DNA of 51,105 nt, taken from contig JACRIL010000078.1 of NCBI GenBank assembly GCA_016235825.1, positions 1 to 51,105 of the forward strand, written 5' to 3'. Below the pieces are notes generated by a model. That model was not told the DNA's origin. It worked only from the letters and a program-made list of their open reading frames with translations, and searched no databases. A program made the position numbers and the translations under genes. Shown here piece by piece: positions 23,945 to 32,472 of the stretch; positions within the stretch are counted from its first letter, which is position 1; every line of letters starts with the position of its first letter. The DNA comes from Planctomycetota bacterium. Its GTDB lineage: Bacteria > Planctomycetota > Phycisphaerae > SM23-33.

Positions 23945-26900
23945 ATGCGTATAAGGACAGCGATCATATCAATCTGCCTGTGCGCGCCGCTGGCTGTTCA
24001 AATGCCCGCCTCGGCGCAGGCGCCCGCCAGGCCCGCGGGCAGAAACCCATATGACAGCCTGGAGAATGACAAGCTCCGGCAAGCCCTTACCAACATGAAG
24101 ATGGGCGAGTTCATTCAGGAACTGGCCAAGAGCCTCACCGGACCGGAGAAGGACCTTACGGAAATGGCGGGCCTCCTTGTCGGGGCCGACGCCGCCGCGG
24201 ACCAGAAAAAACGCGAGGCTTTGTACGATGAGGCCTTCCAGAAGCAGGAGAAAATCGTCGAAGCAATGACCAAGGCCCTGTCCAGGGACCCCACCGGCGA
24301 AGATGTGGTGAAGGTGTACAACGCCAGAATCTCGCTTATCGACATCCAGGGCCTGCGGCGGACCAAGATATATACCGACCGGATGCTGTATCTGCTTGCC
24401 GGCGAGGAGGATCGAAAGGAAGTCGAAGAGCACACCGCCATCGCCGTCAAACTGCTGGATGCGCTCACCAAAGACATCAACACCCAGTTGAGCAAGTGGG
24501 GCCAGGACACCAATCGGCTGATCGCGGACCGGCCGGCCCTGGAGGAGATACTGCCCATCCTTAAATACAAGAGCGCCTGGATCAAGTATTACCGCGGTTC
24601 GTCCATCCTGGCCGACGACAAGAGCAAGGATGCCGAGCGGAAAACGGTGCTCAACGAGAGCATAAACCTGGCGAACGAGTTCGTGAACAATCCCGAATAT
24701 GGAGTGGTGGTCTGGAGCAGGCGGTTGCGAGCCAGCGGATATCGCGAAACGGGCCAGCACAAGGTGGCCGAGGCTGATTTCGCCGCCGTGCTGGGCGACG
24801 CGACCGCTCCACCCGACGCCAAGCTGGAATCGTTGTTTGAGTCCGCCCGCAATCTGGCGGAGGCGGGGGCCGAATTCATCAAGAATGACAAGCTCGACCA
24901 GGGCAATGAAAAATTCAATCTCGCCATCAAAGCCCAGGAGGAATTTCCCCAAGCTGCGATGGACGCAGTGAAGAACGAAAGCGCCAGGCTGGGCGTCGAT
25001 CTTAAGGCTGCTATGTTATGGGGATACATCTACGAATTATGGTCCAAGGCCGTCAGGCCCAAGGATCCCAAAAAGGCCGATGAGTATATGATAAAGGCCC
25101 AGGATTCCATTGTGAATCTGATGAATAAATATCCGCAATACAATGAAGAACTGATAAAGATATTCAAGGAAAAATACCGCACGGGCAGCGGCGGGGCGAA
25201 TCCTGAGACGATGAATCCGCCCATCCTGTTCGGTCTGGCGATGGAGGAAATCCGCAAAAAAACAGATGATGGAAGAAAAAAAGCCCTGGAATATCTGGAT
25301 GTTCTGATCCACCGGGCGGAAAAAGGTGAACAAACCGCCAAAGGGATGTATCCTTTGGCCCTGCTGAATAAGGGGATAGCCTGCTCGTATTTGGCTAAGA
25401 ACATCGAGGCGGCTGAGACGCTGAAGAAAGTCGTTGAGCTTTTCCCTAACTTTGAAAAAGCGCCTTTGGCCGCCTATAACGCCGTTAATATATACAATAC
25501 CATCATAAACGACTATTCCAAGGCGCATCCCGGCGAAGACATTCCGATCAACTACCGCGAGGGGCTGGTCAAGTGCATCCTGGAAATGCTGGCCAGATAT
25601 GAGAAGAATCCGGAGTCTTTCAAGGGGAGCCTTGAACAACTGCCCGAGCAAAATCGCGATCTGCGGATATGGTACTATGATCTTGGTTTCAACAGCGAGG
25701 TGCTGGCGGATTATTCCGAGACGGCCCGGCGGGCCAAGGGTCCGGCGTCGGCGCCTGCCGGCAGCCAGCCGGCGTCAGGTCCGGCAGTGCCGGCCAAAAC
25801 GCGGGAGCAGTGGCTTGCCGATGCGATTGGCGCATATGAAAAGTATCCCCAGGACAAGCCCGAATACATACAGTGCCGCGACCGCATCGTGCACATAACC
25901 TGGAGGCCGTTTGAAGATTTCGGCGAGGAGGACCTGAAGAAAGACAAGGAGGCGGTTCTGAAGGTCGTGCCGAAATTGCAGGAATTCATAACCTTTTCCA
26001 AACAGAAGATCGGTCAACTCAAGACTGCGGTTCAGACGGCTGAAAACAGGGCGGAACTGGAAAAACCGGTCAGCGAACTGTTGAGGATGTATGATCAGAC
26101 AAAACCGGGAAGTGACGAAGCTGCTCGACTCAAAAATGCCATTGACTATAAACAACTCCAGGAGAGCGGGTCGTGGGCTGAGTTTACGGCCCTGACCCTC
26201 CTTTACGACCTGAGGAACGAAAAACAGGTGCTGCCGGAGATCGACAAGTTTCCGGAAACATGGCCCGGCATGCCTATTCTCCGCAACAGCAGGGAGTACG
26301 TCATCCGCAAACTGGTGGACGAGGGCAAGATCAAGGAGGCCATCTCCAAGATCCAGGAATTCCAGCGCAAATATTCCTCCAAGGATGCCACGGACCTGAT
26401 AAGCCTCGTGCTCAGCAAGGTCCGCAGGAAGATCAACGACTTGCAGGCTCTGGCCAAAAAGGATACGGCCAAAAAGCAGGAACTGGAAACTTACGTCAAG
26501 GCATACGCGGAATTTGCCGGAACGCTGTATGACGACGCCAAGAAAAGCGGCGCCGAACCGGAAAAACTGTATCCGCTGACGCAGATGTACGGCGAATCGC
26601 TCCTGCTGCGGGCCGATTCCGCCACTGACGAGGAGAAAGCCAAATTCTACAAGGATGCCCAGGCCTGCTTCCAGGAATGTTATGACTACGACTTCAAGGA
26701 GCGCCAACAGACGTTCAAAAAGGGAAAATTTGACGAGATCGATCGCCGGCTCAAGGCGGTCGATAGCGTCGGCGCCGATTACAACCAGTTGGACAAGCTG
26801 ACGAAGGACTATTTCAAGTTCTGTTCCGATAACGGGATCGAGATCATCAGCGGCGAGGAGATTCAGTTGAGGCTGACCTCCGACGCGATGATTGCCGCCC

Positions 26901-27538
26901 CCAATGAGCAGGAGCGGGAGAAAAAGTTCAAAAAGGTCAAGGAACTGCTGACGGCGGTGTACAAGGCGCTGCTGCGGCAGGATGATCGCGGCCAAACACG
27001 GATCGACGCCCTGATACCGATCGACGCGACGAATGTCCGCGGCGTCGGCAAATGCGCCTTCCATCTCAAGGACTACGGGAGCGCCAAGAAATATTACGAA
27101 CAACTGCTTAAAGGTCTGGATCCGGTGAAATACTGGGAAATGTACTGGGAAGCCAAGGCGGATTTATTTGAGGCTCTGCTGGAGCTGAATCGCAAGAACG
27201 CCGATCCGAAGAGCCTGATCGCCCTGGCGATGTCGATCAATAAGCTGCTGATCGACGCCGAGAACGATGAAAGGCTTGTGATGCGCATCCGGCCTTACCG
27301 CGACAGGATGCTCGCGGTCAAGAATCAGGCCAATGAACTGGCAAAGGTCTCGGTTCCGGCCCCGGCCACCGAACCCGCCCATGGGGCGGAGACGCCGGGC
27401 GCGGCCGAAAGTCGGCCGGCATCATCTCCCGCCGAGGGCGGGGCGCCTGCGCCGGCAGAGCCGGCGGCGTCGGAGCCGGCAAAAACGCCCCAGCCCGCAA
27501 AGACCCCTGAATCGTCCCCGGCTTCAGGACCTTCGTAA
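23945..27538 (+). CDS. Very large exported TPR-like protein
   Basis: A protein of 1197 residues with a signal peptide (MRIRTAIISICLCAPLAV). Almost all of it is alpha-helical with repeat patterns such as YNAVNIYNTI, ALLNKGIACSYLAKNIEAA and GKCAFHLKDYGSAKKYYEQL, the last two typical of TPR. Two low-complexity regions (about residues 600-618 and 1140-1197) carry Pro, Ala and Ser. The protein probably forms a large periplasmic scaffold. AAGGAG lies before ATG 23945. Its position as the last gene of the ExbB/D cluster suggests a structural role in that system. Confidence 0.72.
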   Translation: MRIRTAIISICLCAPLAVQMPASAQAPARPAGRNPYDSLENDKLRQALTNMKMGEFIQELAKSLTGPEKDLTEMAGLLVGADAAADQKKREALYDEAFQKQEKIVEAMTKALSRDPTGEDVVKVYNARISLIDIQGLRRTKIYTDRMLYLLAGEEDRKEVEEHTAIAVKLLDALTKDINTQLSKWGQDTNRLIADRPALEEILPILKYKSAWIKYYRGSSILADDKSKDAERKTVLNESINLANEFVNNPEYGVVVWSRRLRASGYRETGQHKVAEADFAAVLGDATAPPDAKLESLFESARNLAEAGAEFIKNDKLDQGNEKFNLAIKAQEEFPQAAMDAVKNESARLGVDLKAAMLWGYIYELWSKAVRPKDPKKADEYMIKAQDSIVNLMNKYPQYNEELIKIFKEKYRTGSGGANPETMNPPILFGLAMEEIRKKTDDGRKKALEYLDVLIHRAEKGEQTAKGMYPLALLNKGIACSYLAKNIEAAETLKKVVELFPNFEKAPLAAYNAVNIYNTIINDYSKAHPGEDIPINYREGLVKCILEMLARYEKNPESFKGSLEQLPEQNRDLRIWYYDLGFNSEVLADYSETARRAKGPASAPAGSQPASGPAVPAKTREQWLADAIGAYEKYPQDKPEYIQCRDRIVHITWRPFEDFGEEDLKKDKEAVLKVVPKLQEFITFSKQKIGQLKTAVQTAENRAELEKPVSELLRMYDQTKPGSDEAARLKNAIDYKQLQESGSWAEFTALTLLYDLRNEKQVLPEIDKFPETWPGMPILRNSREYVIRKLVDEGKIKEAISKIQEFQRKYSSKDATDLISLVLSKVRRKINDLQALAKKDTAKKQELETYVKAYAEFAGTLYDDAKKSGAEPEKLYPLTQMYGESLLLRADSATDEEKAKFYKDAQACFQECYDYDFKERQQTFKKGKFDEIDRRLKAVDSVGADYNQLDKLTKDYFKFCSDNGIEIISGEEIQLRLTSDAMIAAPNEQEREKKFKKVKELLTAVYKALLRQDDRGQTRIDALIPIDATNVRGVGKCAFHLKDYGSAKKYYEQLLKGLDPVKYWEMYWEAKADLFEALLELNRKNADPKSLIALAMSINKLLIDAENDERLVMRIRPYRDRMLAVKNQANELAKVSVPAPATEPAHGAETPGAAESRPASSPAEGGAPAPAEPAASEPAKTPQPAKTPESSPASGPS

Positions 27539-27695
27539 GACAGTTTGCGGTCGGACAAATGCCCGGACATGACCGGCAGGCGGCTCGCTCAATGCCGCCG
27601 TGCTTTATCATGTCGATCGCGAGCTTGACAAGGCGGGGCGTAAAGGCCAGAATCAACCAATCCGGCCGTGCGGAGCATTGTTCTGCCGGGCAACC

Positions 27696-27770
27696 GGCGG
27701 CATACCCAAGCGGTTCAAGGGGACGGATTGCAAATCCGTTATCTCGTGGGTTCAAATCCCACTGCCGCCT
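27696..27770 (+). tRNA. trnC: tRNA-Cys (GCA)
   Basis: The acceptor arms GGCGGCA and TGCCGCC pair perfectly. The anticodon stem ACGGA/TCCGT closes a TTGCAAA loop with anticodon GCA. The T arm is GTGGG-TTCAAAT-CCCAC. The discriminator base is T, as expected for bacterial tRNA-Cys. CCA is not encoded. Confidence 0.95.
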
Positions 27771-27886
27771 GTTTTGGCGCCGAGCGATTTGTCAACGGAT
27801 ACGCAAAAAAACTGCCGATGCGCCTATCTTTTGGGCTGTTCAGTTGTCGATATTATAGGGACGAACACTGCAATCGGAGAACGATC

Positions 27887-29185
27887 ATGACGGTTAACCG
27901 GGATTCGCGGCTCGCGTTGGGAATGGTTCTGGGCCTTTTTCTGGCCTGTGCGGCTTTTGGCGAGGATCAGATTCTCGTCAAAAAGGACGGCATCAAGATC
28001 ACAGGCGAGATAACCAAGGAAGGGGACAATTATAAAGTCAAAACACGGGCGGGCGAGGTGGTCGTGCCCGCCAAAGACGTGGACCGGATTGATCCGACGC
28101 CCAGAGGCGTCTACGGCAAAAAGGCCGCCGAACTCAAGCCCGACAGCGCCAATGTCGCACAGAAGAGATACGAACTGGCCCAATGGGCTTTTGAACAGGG
28201 GCTTTTCAACGAGGCGATGGAGCAGGTGAAACTGCTGGAACAGGCTCAATGGGGGGGCGAGGGATCGTTCTATGCAACGGTCGGCCCCAAGCTCAAGGAA
28301 AAGATCGAAAGCGCCATTGGCGGCAGAACGCCCGATAACGGCGGCACGCCCGCCGCCACTCAGGGCGTTGGCAACACGCCGAAAACAGGCGGCGAGGTCG
28401 TTCACGACTTTACCAAGGAACTGTTGACGCCCGAACAGATTTCCCGGATACGCCTGGAGGAACTGACCAAGGAGGACAAGGATGTAAGGGTCGAATTCAA
28501 ACCGAATACCCTGAAAGGATTCATGAAAAAGCTTGCGGGCCGGGACGGCTACGACGAAAAAACGTTCCAGAAGATGAACGACTTTGAGAAGCTCTGGTTC
28601 ATGCTGGACGCTTTCGGCGGCAAGGACAGGGATGAGGTGAAAGACGCCGTGAAGATAAATACCGACCCGAAATTCATGGTGGAATTCAGGAAAATCTGGC
28701 CGCTGATCAGGTCAAACTGCGCGTCTGCGAATTGCCACGGCGGGTCGGGATCGGACATCAAGGGCGGATTTTACCTTTACAGCGGCGGAGGAAACATTGA
28801 GCGGGAATTATACACCAATTTCATAATTCTCAGGGGCTTTAACAAGGGCGCCAGGATGATAGACGTCCAGCAGCCGGAGAAATCGCTGCTGCTGTGCTAC
28901 AGCCTGCCGCGGGACAAGACTGACATGAAGCATCCTTTCGCCAACCAGAAAGAGATTAACGCGGGCGGCGCCACGGTCAGCCCGATCGAAAAACCCTTCC
29001 TCTGCGACAGCAAGGATTCAGTAAACTATAAGAAGATATCCGAGTGGATGTCCAGCCTTCAGCTTCTCATGAGGGTCGATTATAACCTTGACAGTTGGGC
29101 GCCCTGGGGCGTGGAAAAACGCTTCTTCCAGCTAAAGGTATCCGTGAGGGAAATCCTTGGCGAGACGCGTCCTGCCGGCAAGTAG
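27887..29185 (+). CDS. Exported protein with a CX4CH haem-like motif
   Basis: A protein of 432 residues. ATG 27887 is chosen over the longer frame because the upstream part covers the tRNA, a signal peptide follows directly (LALGMVLGLFLACAAFG) and GGAGA is upstream. Residues about 28-70 form a small beta domain (VKKDGIKITGEITKEGDNY) of a kind common in planctomycetes. The middle is helical. Around residue 275 the block NCASANCHGGSG gives Cys278-x4-Cys283-His284, similar to planctomycete cytochrome-like domains but with four residues between the cysteines rather than two. The rest resembles those domains in having a DVQQPEKSLLL block. Haem attachment is not proven. Confidence 0.65.
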   Translation: MTVNRDSRLALGMVLGLFLACAAFGEDQILVKKDGIKITGEITKEGDNYKVKTRAGEVVVPAKDVDRIDPTPRGVYGKKAAELKPDSANVAQKRYELAQWAFEQGLFNEAMEQVKLLEQAQWGGEGSFYATVGPKLKEKIESAIGGRTPDNGGTPAATQGVGNTPKTGGEVVHDFTKELLTPEQISRIRLEELTKEDKDVRVEFKPNTLKGFMKKLAGRDGYDEKTFQKMNDFEKLWFMLDAFGGKDRDEVKDAVKINTDPKFMVEFRKIWPLIRSNCASANCHGGSGSDIKGGFYLYSGGGNIERELYTNFIILRGFNKGARMIDVQQPEKSLLLCYSLPRDKTDMKHPFANQKEINAGGATVSPIEKPFLCDSKDSVNYKKISEWMSSLQLLMRVDYNLDSWAPWGVEKRFFQLKVSVREILGETRPAGK

Positions 29186-29228
29186 GAATGAACCTCAAAA
29201 CAATCAAATCATAAGGGGCCGGCCGGAG

Positions 29229-29876
29229 ATGCATCCAGTCCTGGTGATAGTGTTGGTGGGAAGCCTGGCGACAGCCGTGGTTTCCTTTGTCGTTCTGGGC
29301 TTGCGGCGATGGCGTCGCACGGCCGGCCTGGCCGCCAGGGCCCAGTCGATGGGGTTGAGATTCAGCCCCGACGACCCGTTTGACGTCCCTCGCCGCTACC
29401 GCCAGTTTCCTGTTATTTGCAGCGGCCACAGCCCTCTGGCGGAAAACGTCTCTTATGGGCGGGTCGACGGCTGGCCGGTCCGGGCGATGCAATTTCACCA
29501 CGAGAACGGGCACGGCACGCGGAGGCTGACGAAGCATTACAGCATTATAATCTTTGAACTCGGCTTTCCGCTTCCGGCGGCGACGCTATGGAATGACCGC
29601 GATCTGGCCGACGCCCCCCTGGAAGTCAGGCCGGCATCTGGCCGGCTCGACTGCTGGGCGTACGGCGGAGACGCCGAATTCGCCCGGCTGTTCACCCGGC
29701 TGGCCGGAAATCTGGGCAAGGACGGATTCAGCGTTCAAACTCTGGGGCAGTCCATATTTTTCAGCGTTGTGGAAAAGCGGACCGGGGGATTTTACACCGA
29801 CTATATAAGGCCGATTATCGCCGTGCTTGAGAACCTGCCTCAGGCCGGACAACGCGCCGAAACGGGCCGTGCATAA
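29229..29876 (+). CDS. Small membrane-anchored protein of unknown function
   Basis: A protein of 215 residues with one N-terminal TM helix (HPVLVIVLVGSLATAVVSFV) followed by a basic stretch (RRWRRT). The rest is an alpha/beta domain with no motif that can be named. ATG 29229 is preferred since it begins exactly at the TM helix; AAGGGG lies some 15 bases upstream, so the ribosome binding site is uncertain. A strong hairpin terminator follows the gene. Confidence 0.6.
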   Translation: MHPVLVIVLVGSLATAVVSFVVLGLRRWRRTAGLAARAQSMGLRFSPDDPFDVPRRYRQFPVICSGHSPLAENVSYGRVDGWPVRAMQFHHENGHGTRRLTKHYSIIIFELGFPLPAATLWNDRDLADAPLEVRPASGRLDCWAYGGDAEFARLFTRLAGNLGKDGFSVQTLGQSIFFSVVEKRTGGFYTDYIRPIIAVLENLPQAGQRAETGRA

Positions 29877-29921
29877 GAAACTATCCGAATAACCGCGATA
29901 GGCTCTTAAGTTGTTCGGACA

Positions 29922-29956
29922 GGCTCCAGGCCCGAAGAGGGCCTGGAGCCTTTATT
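29922..29956 (+). terminator. Rho-independent terminator
   Basis: A perfect 12-bp stem, GGCTCCAGGCCC with GGGCCTGGAGCC, is closed by a GAAGA loop and followed by TTTATT. It separates the upstream genes from the lipoprotein gene at 30072. Confidence 0.85.
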
Positions 29957-30071
29957 CACGGGATGCAGCAGGCTGTGAGAATCTGTTGATAATCAATGTA
30001 AAGTATGGTAAAAAAGACTGTTGTAGAAGCTTGACTTGGGTCGATGACTATAGTCAGTCGGGAGAAAAACC

Positions 30072-32234
30072 GTGTTTAGACATAAAGCTGGATTTTTCAC
30101 CGTTGCAACCATTTTGACGGTTGCCGCAGCGACTCTGCTCATGGCGTGCGGCTGCCAGGACTCCAAAGTTCGCAAGGCCGGCAAGGATGTCCGCCAGGCC
30201 GTCGACGATGCCCGACGACTCTACGACGCCGCCCAGGCGATGCTTTCCACCCCGGTATACATAGACACCGCGAAAAATAATGAAGTCCTTCCGGGCGACC
30301 CTTCCGCCGGCCGCAAGGTTGATCCTCTGAGCAGAGGCGTAGACGAAAACAATCTGCAAGCGAAAAAAGATATAAAAAAGCAATGGGACCTCATAATAAA
30401 AGTTCAGACGATGGCGCCCGACGCCGACGAAACCGGCGCCAAAAGCCAGAGCGAAGTGCTGACCCTGAAAAACATTCTGGATAAGCATTATAAAAACTGG
30501 CAGGATATTGTGGCAAAAAGCGAAGGCGTAGACCCCCAGGAGATTCTTGACGGCAGGGTCGCACTGACCGTCATCGACAAGCTCAATGTGATCGGCGTTA
30601 TCAAACCGGGCGATTACGACAAGCTCAAACAGGAACTTTCCAATCTGGCCATACCCTGGACTTTGCCGACCACTCTTCCGTCTCAGCCGCCGCCCAAGGT
30701 GGTCAAGGCCCAGAGCGATGACGACCAGAAGAACGTAACCGAGCCTTATCTCCGAAGCCCGGCCAATCCTGCCAGCATCGAGATACTGGACCCCCAGATC
30801 GCGGGAACTTCGATGCCCGCCGGCGGCGCCGGTTCAAGCCATTCCCTGAGCCTGTCCCCGATGGACCCGTCTCTGGTGGTCAATCCGAAGGTTCCGGCCA
30901 AACTGAAGGAAGCCGAGGCGATCCTTACGAAGGCCATCGACGAGAATAAGGACGCCCCGAAGTCCGATCTGGTGCTGGCATATTCGATGCTCGCCAGGGT
31001 TCGCTGTCTGGCGGGCTACTACCAGTATCTGACATCCAAGCCCTATTGCCAGGCGATTGACGGCGCCGCCAGGCGGGGCGAGTGGGTGGTCTGGCTGATC
31101 AAGATCGACGCCAACAAAAAACCGTATTTGGACGAACTGCTGAAAATACAGGATGAAAAAACCGACCTGAACGACAAACTGCTCAAGGGCGAGGAAGACG
31201 CCAAAAAAATCCACTCGGAAATCACGGCCAATTCCGACGAGCAGAAGAGGGTAGCCGACGATATCGAAAAGCTCAAGACCCGGATCTCATCCCTGAGCAA
31301 TGAAATCATGGATCTGAAGGCCAAAAGCGCCCGGCAGAAGGGCGAAGAAAGCATCAAGACCTACGATCTGACCGAGCCCAAAAACCAGGAGGTCAAGGAT
31401 TCGTACCTCAAGATCGGGCAAATGGAGATTCAGCTTGACGATTTGAAGGTGAAGGGTAAGGAATTGCAGGCCAAACTGGCGGAGGCGAATGCCAAGTTAG
31501 CGGCCGGCAAAGAAATCACTGACAAGCGGACCGACGCCAAGGGCAAGATTGCGGCCCAGCAGAAGGGTATTGACGACCGTCTGGCCGTCTGGCAGGACCT
31601 GATGAAGCAGATTACCTCCGAGATGTTCGAGCTTGCCGGCCAGGCCAGGACCTCTTTCGAGGAGGCGAAAAAGGCTTACGACAAGGCGAAGGGAGATGTA
31701 ACCAAGGCCGACATAGACTGCTCGCAGGGTGAAAAATCCGGCATTCAGGCGCAGCTCGGCGATCTGAGGATGACGCTCGGCGAACAGACGGTCAGGAATT
31801 GTCAGATGCTCAACAGGGTAAGGGATTTTGCCGCTTTGGTGAAAACCACATATGATGCGGCCAAGCTGCCGCTGCCGGACTCAATCGCCAAACTGGATGA
31901 CTGCTGCAAGAATATGGATGACCTCAAGAAAGCGGCCGCCGACAGTTTCAGCGCGGCGGCAAATAACTTTGAGGCCGCGGCCAAGAAGCTGGACAAGAGC
32001 CTGGAAAATCTCGACAAGGAAGCCGCCAAGGGTCTCGACGCCAGGGACCTCAAGTGGGCTTACGAGGGCAGGATGGCCGACGCCTACGTCATGCTTTTGA
32101 CGCTCGATCCCGGCAATGCGGAATACCGCGCTAATGCCCTGAAAAATCTCGACGACGCGCTGAACGGCAAGGATGCCTCGCCGATGCTTGAAAACATCCG
32201 CAGGCTCCAGGAAATTCTGAATCCGAAAAAATAA
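30072..32234 (+). CDS. Coiled-coil lipoprotein
   Basis: A protein of 720 residues starting with GTG at 30072 after GGGAG. The signal ends in LLMAC, so Cys26 is probably lipidated. Residues about 360-500 are a long coiled coil (for example VADDIEKLKTRISSLSNEI and DDLKVKGKELQAKLAEANAK). The C-terminal part is again helical and Lys/Ala rich. There is no recognised catalytic domain. It could be a structural lipoprotein of the envelope and, by composition, belongs with the helical proteins of the preceding locus. A terminator follows it. Confidence 0.7.
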   Translation: MFRHKAGFFTVATILTVAAATLLMACGCQDSKVRKAGKDVRQAVDDARRLYDAAQAMLSTPVYIDTAKNNEVLPGDPSAGRKVDPLSRGVDENNLQAKKDIKKQWDLIIKVQTMAPDADETGAKSQSEVLTLKNILDKHYKNWQDIVAKSEGVDPQEILDGRVALTVIDKLNVIGVIKPGDYDKLKQELSNLAIPWTLPTTLPSQPPPKVVKAQSDDDQKNVTEPYLRSPANPASIEILDPQIAGTSMPAGGAGSSHSLSLSPMDPSLVVNPKVPAKLKEAEAILTKAIDENKDAPKSDLVLAYSMLARVRCLAGYYQYLTSKPYCQAIDGAARRGEWVVWLIKIDANKKPYLDELLKIQDEKTDLNDKLLKGEEDAKKIHSEITANSDEQKRVADDIEKLKTRISSLSNEIMDLKAKSARQKGEESIKTYDLTEPKNQEVKDSYLKIGQMEIQLDDLKVKGKELQAKLAEANAKLAAGKEITDKRTDAKGKIAAQQKGIDDRLAVWQDLMKQITSEMFELAGQARTSFEEAKKAYDKAKGDVTKADIDCSQGEKSGIQAQLGDLRMTLGEQTVRNCQMLNRVRDFAALVKTTYDAAKLPLPDSIAKLDDCCKNMDDLKKAAADSFSAAANNFEAAAKKLDKSLENLDKEAAKGLDARDLKWAYEGRMADAYVMLLTLDPGNAEYRANALKNLDDALNGKDASPMLENIRRLQEILNPKK

Positions 32235-32312
32235 ACCGGCGGCTGCGTGTGTTTGCGGCCGTTTGCGGGCCGTGTTTGGCCGGATTCCCGCGGATTGGCC
32301 GATAATCAAAAC

Positions 32313-32343
32313 AGGGCGGATATAATATCCGCCCTTCTCTTTT
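32313..32343 (+). terminator. Rho-independent terminator
   Basis: The near-perfect palindrome AGGGCGGATAT, A, ATATCCGCCCT (32313-32335) is followed by TCTCTTTT. It ends the transcript of the coiled-coil lipoprotein gene. Confidence 0.8.
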
Positions 32344-32472
32344 CCGCCCGCCTGACGCGAAAATGCGTTGCCATGCCGGACATTTTTTATCATACTTGGA
32401 TGCAGCGGCCGTTGACGGCTGATTGATGAGTCGGGCTGCATGAAGCCGGCTCGCGTTTAGGACCCTCGCGTA

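Noticed and set aside
27696-27770. tRNA-Cys as an integration site of a genomic island
   Set aside because: No integrase gene and no repeat of the tRNA 3' end was seen in the window.
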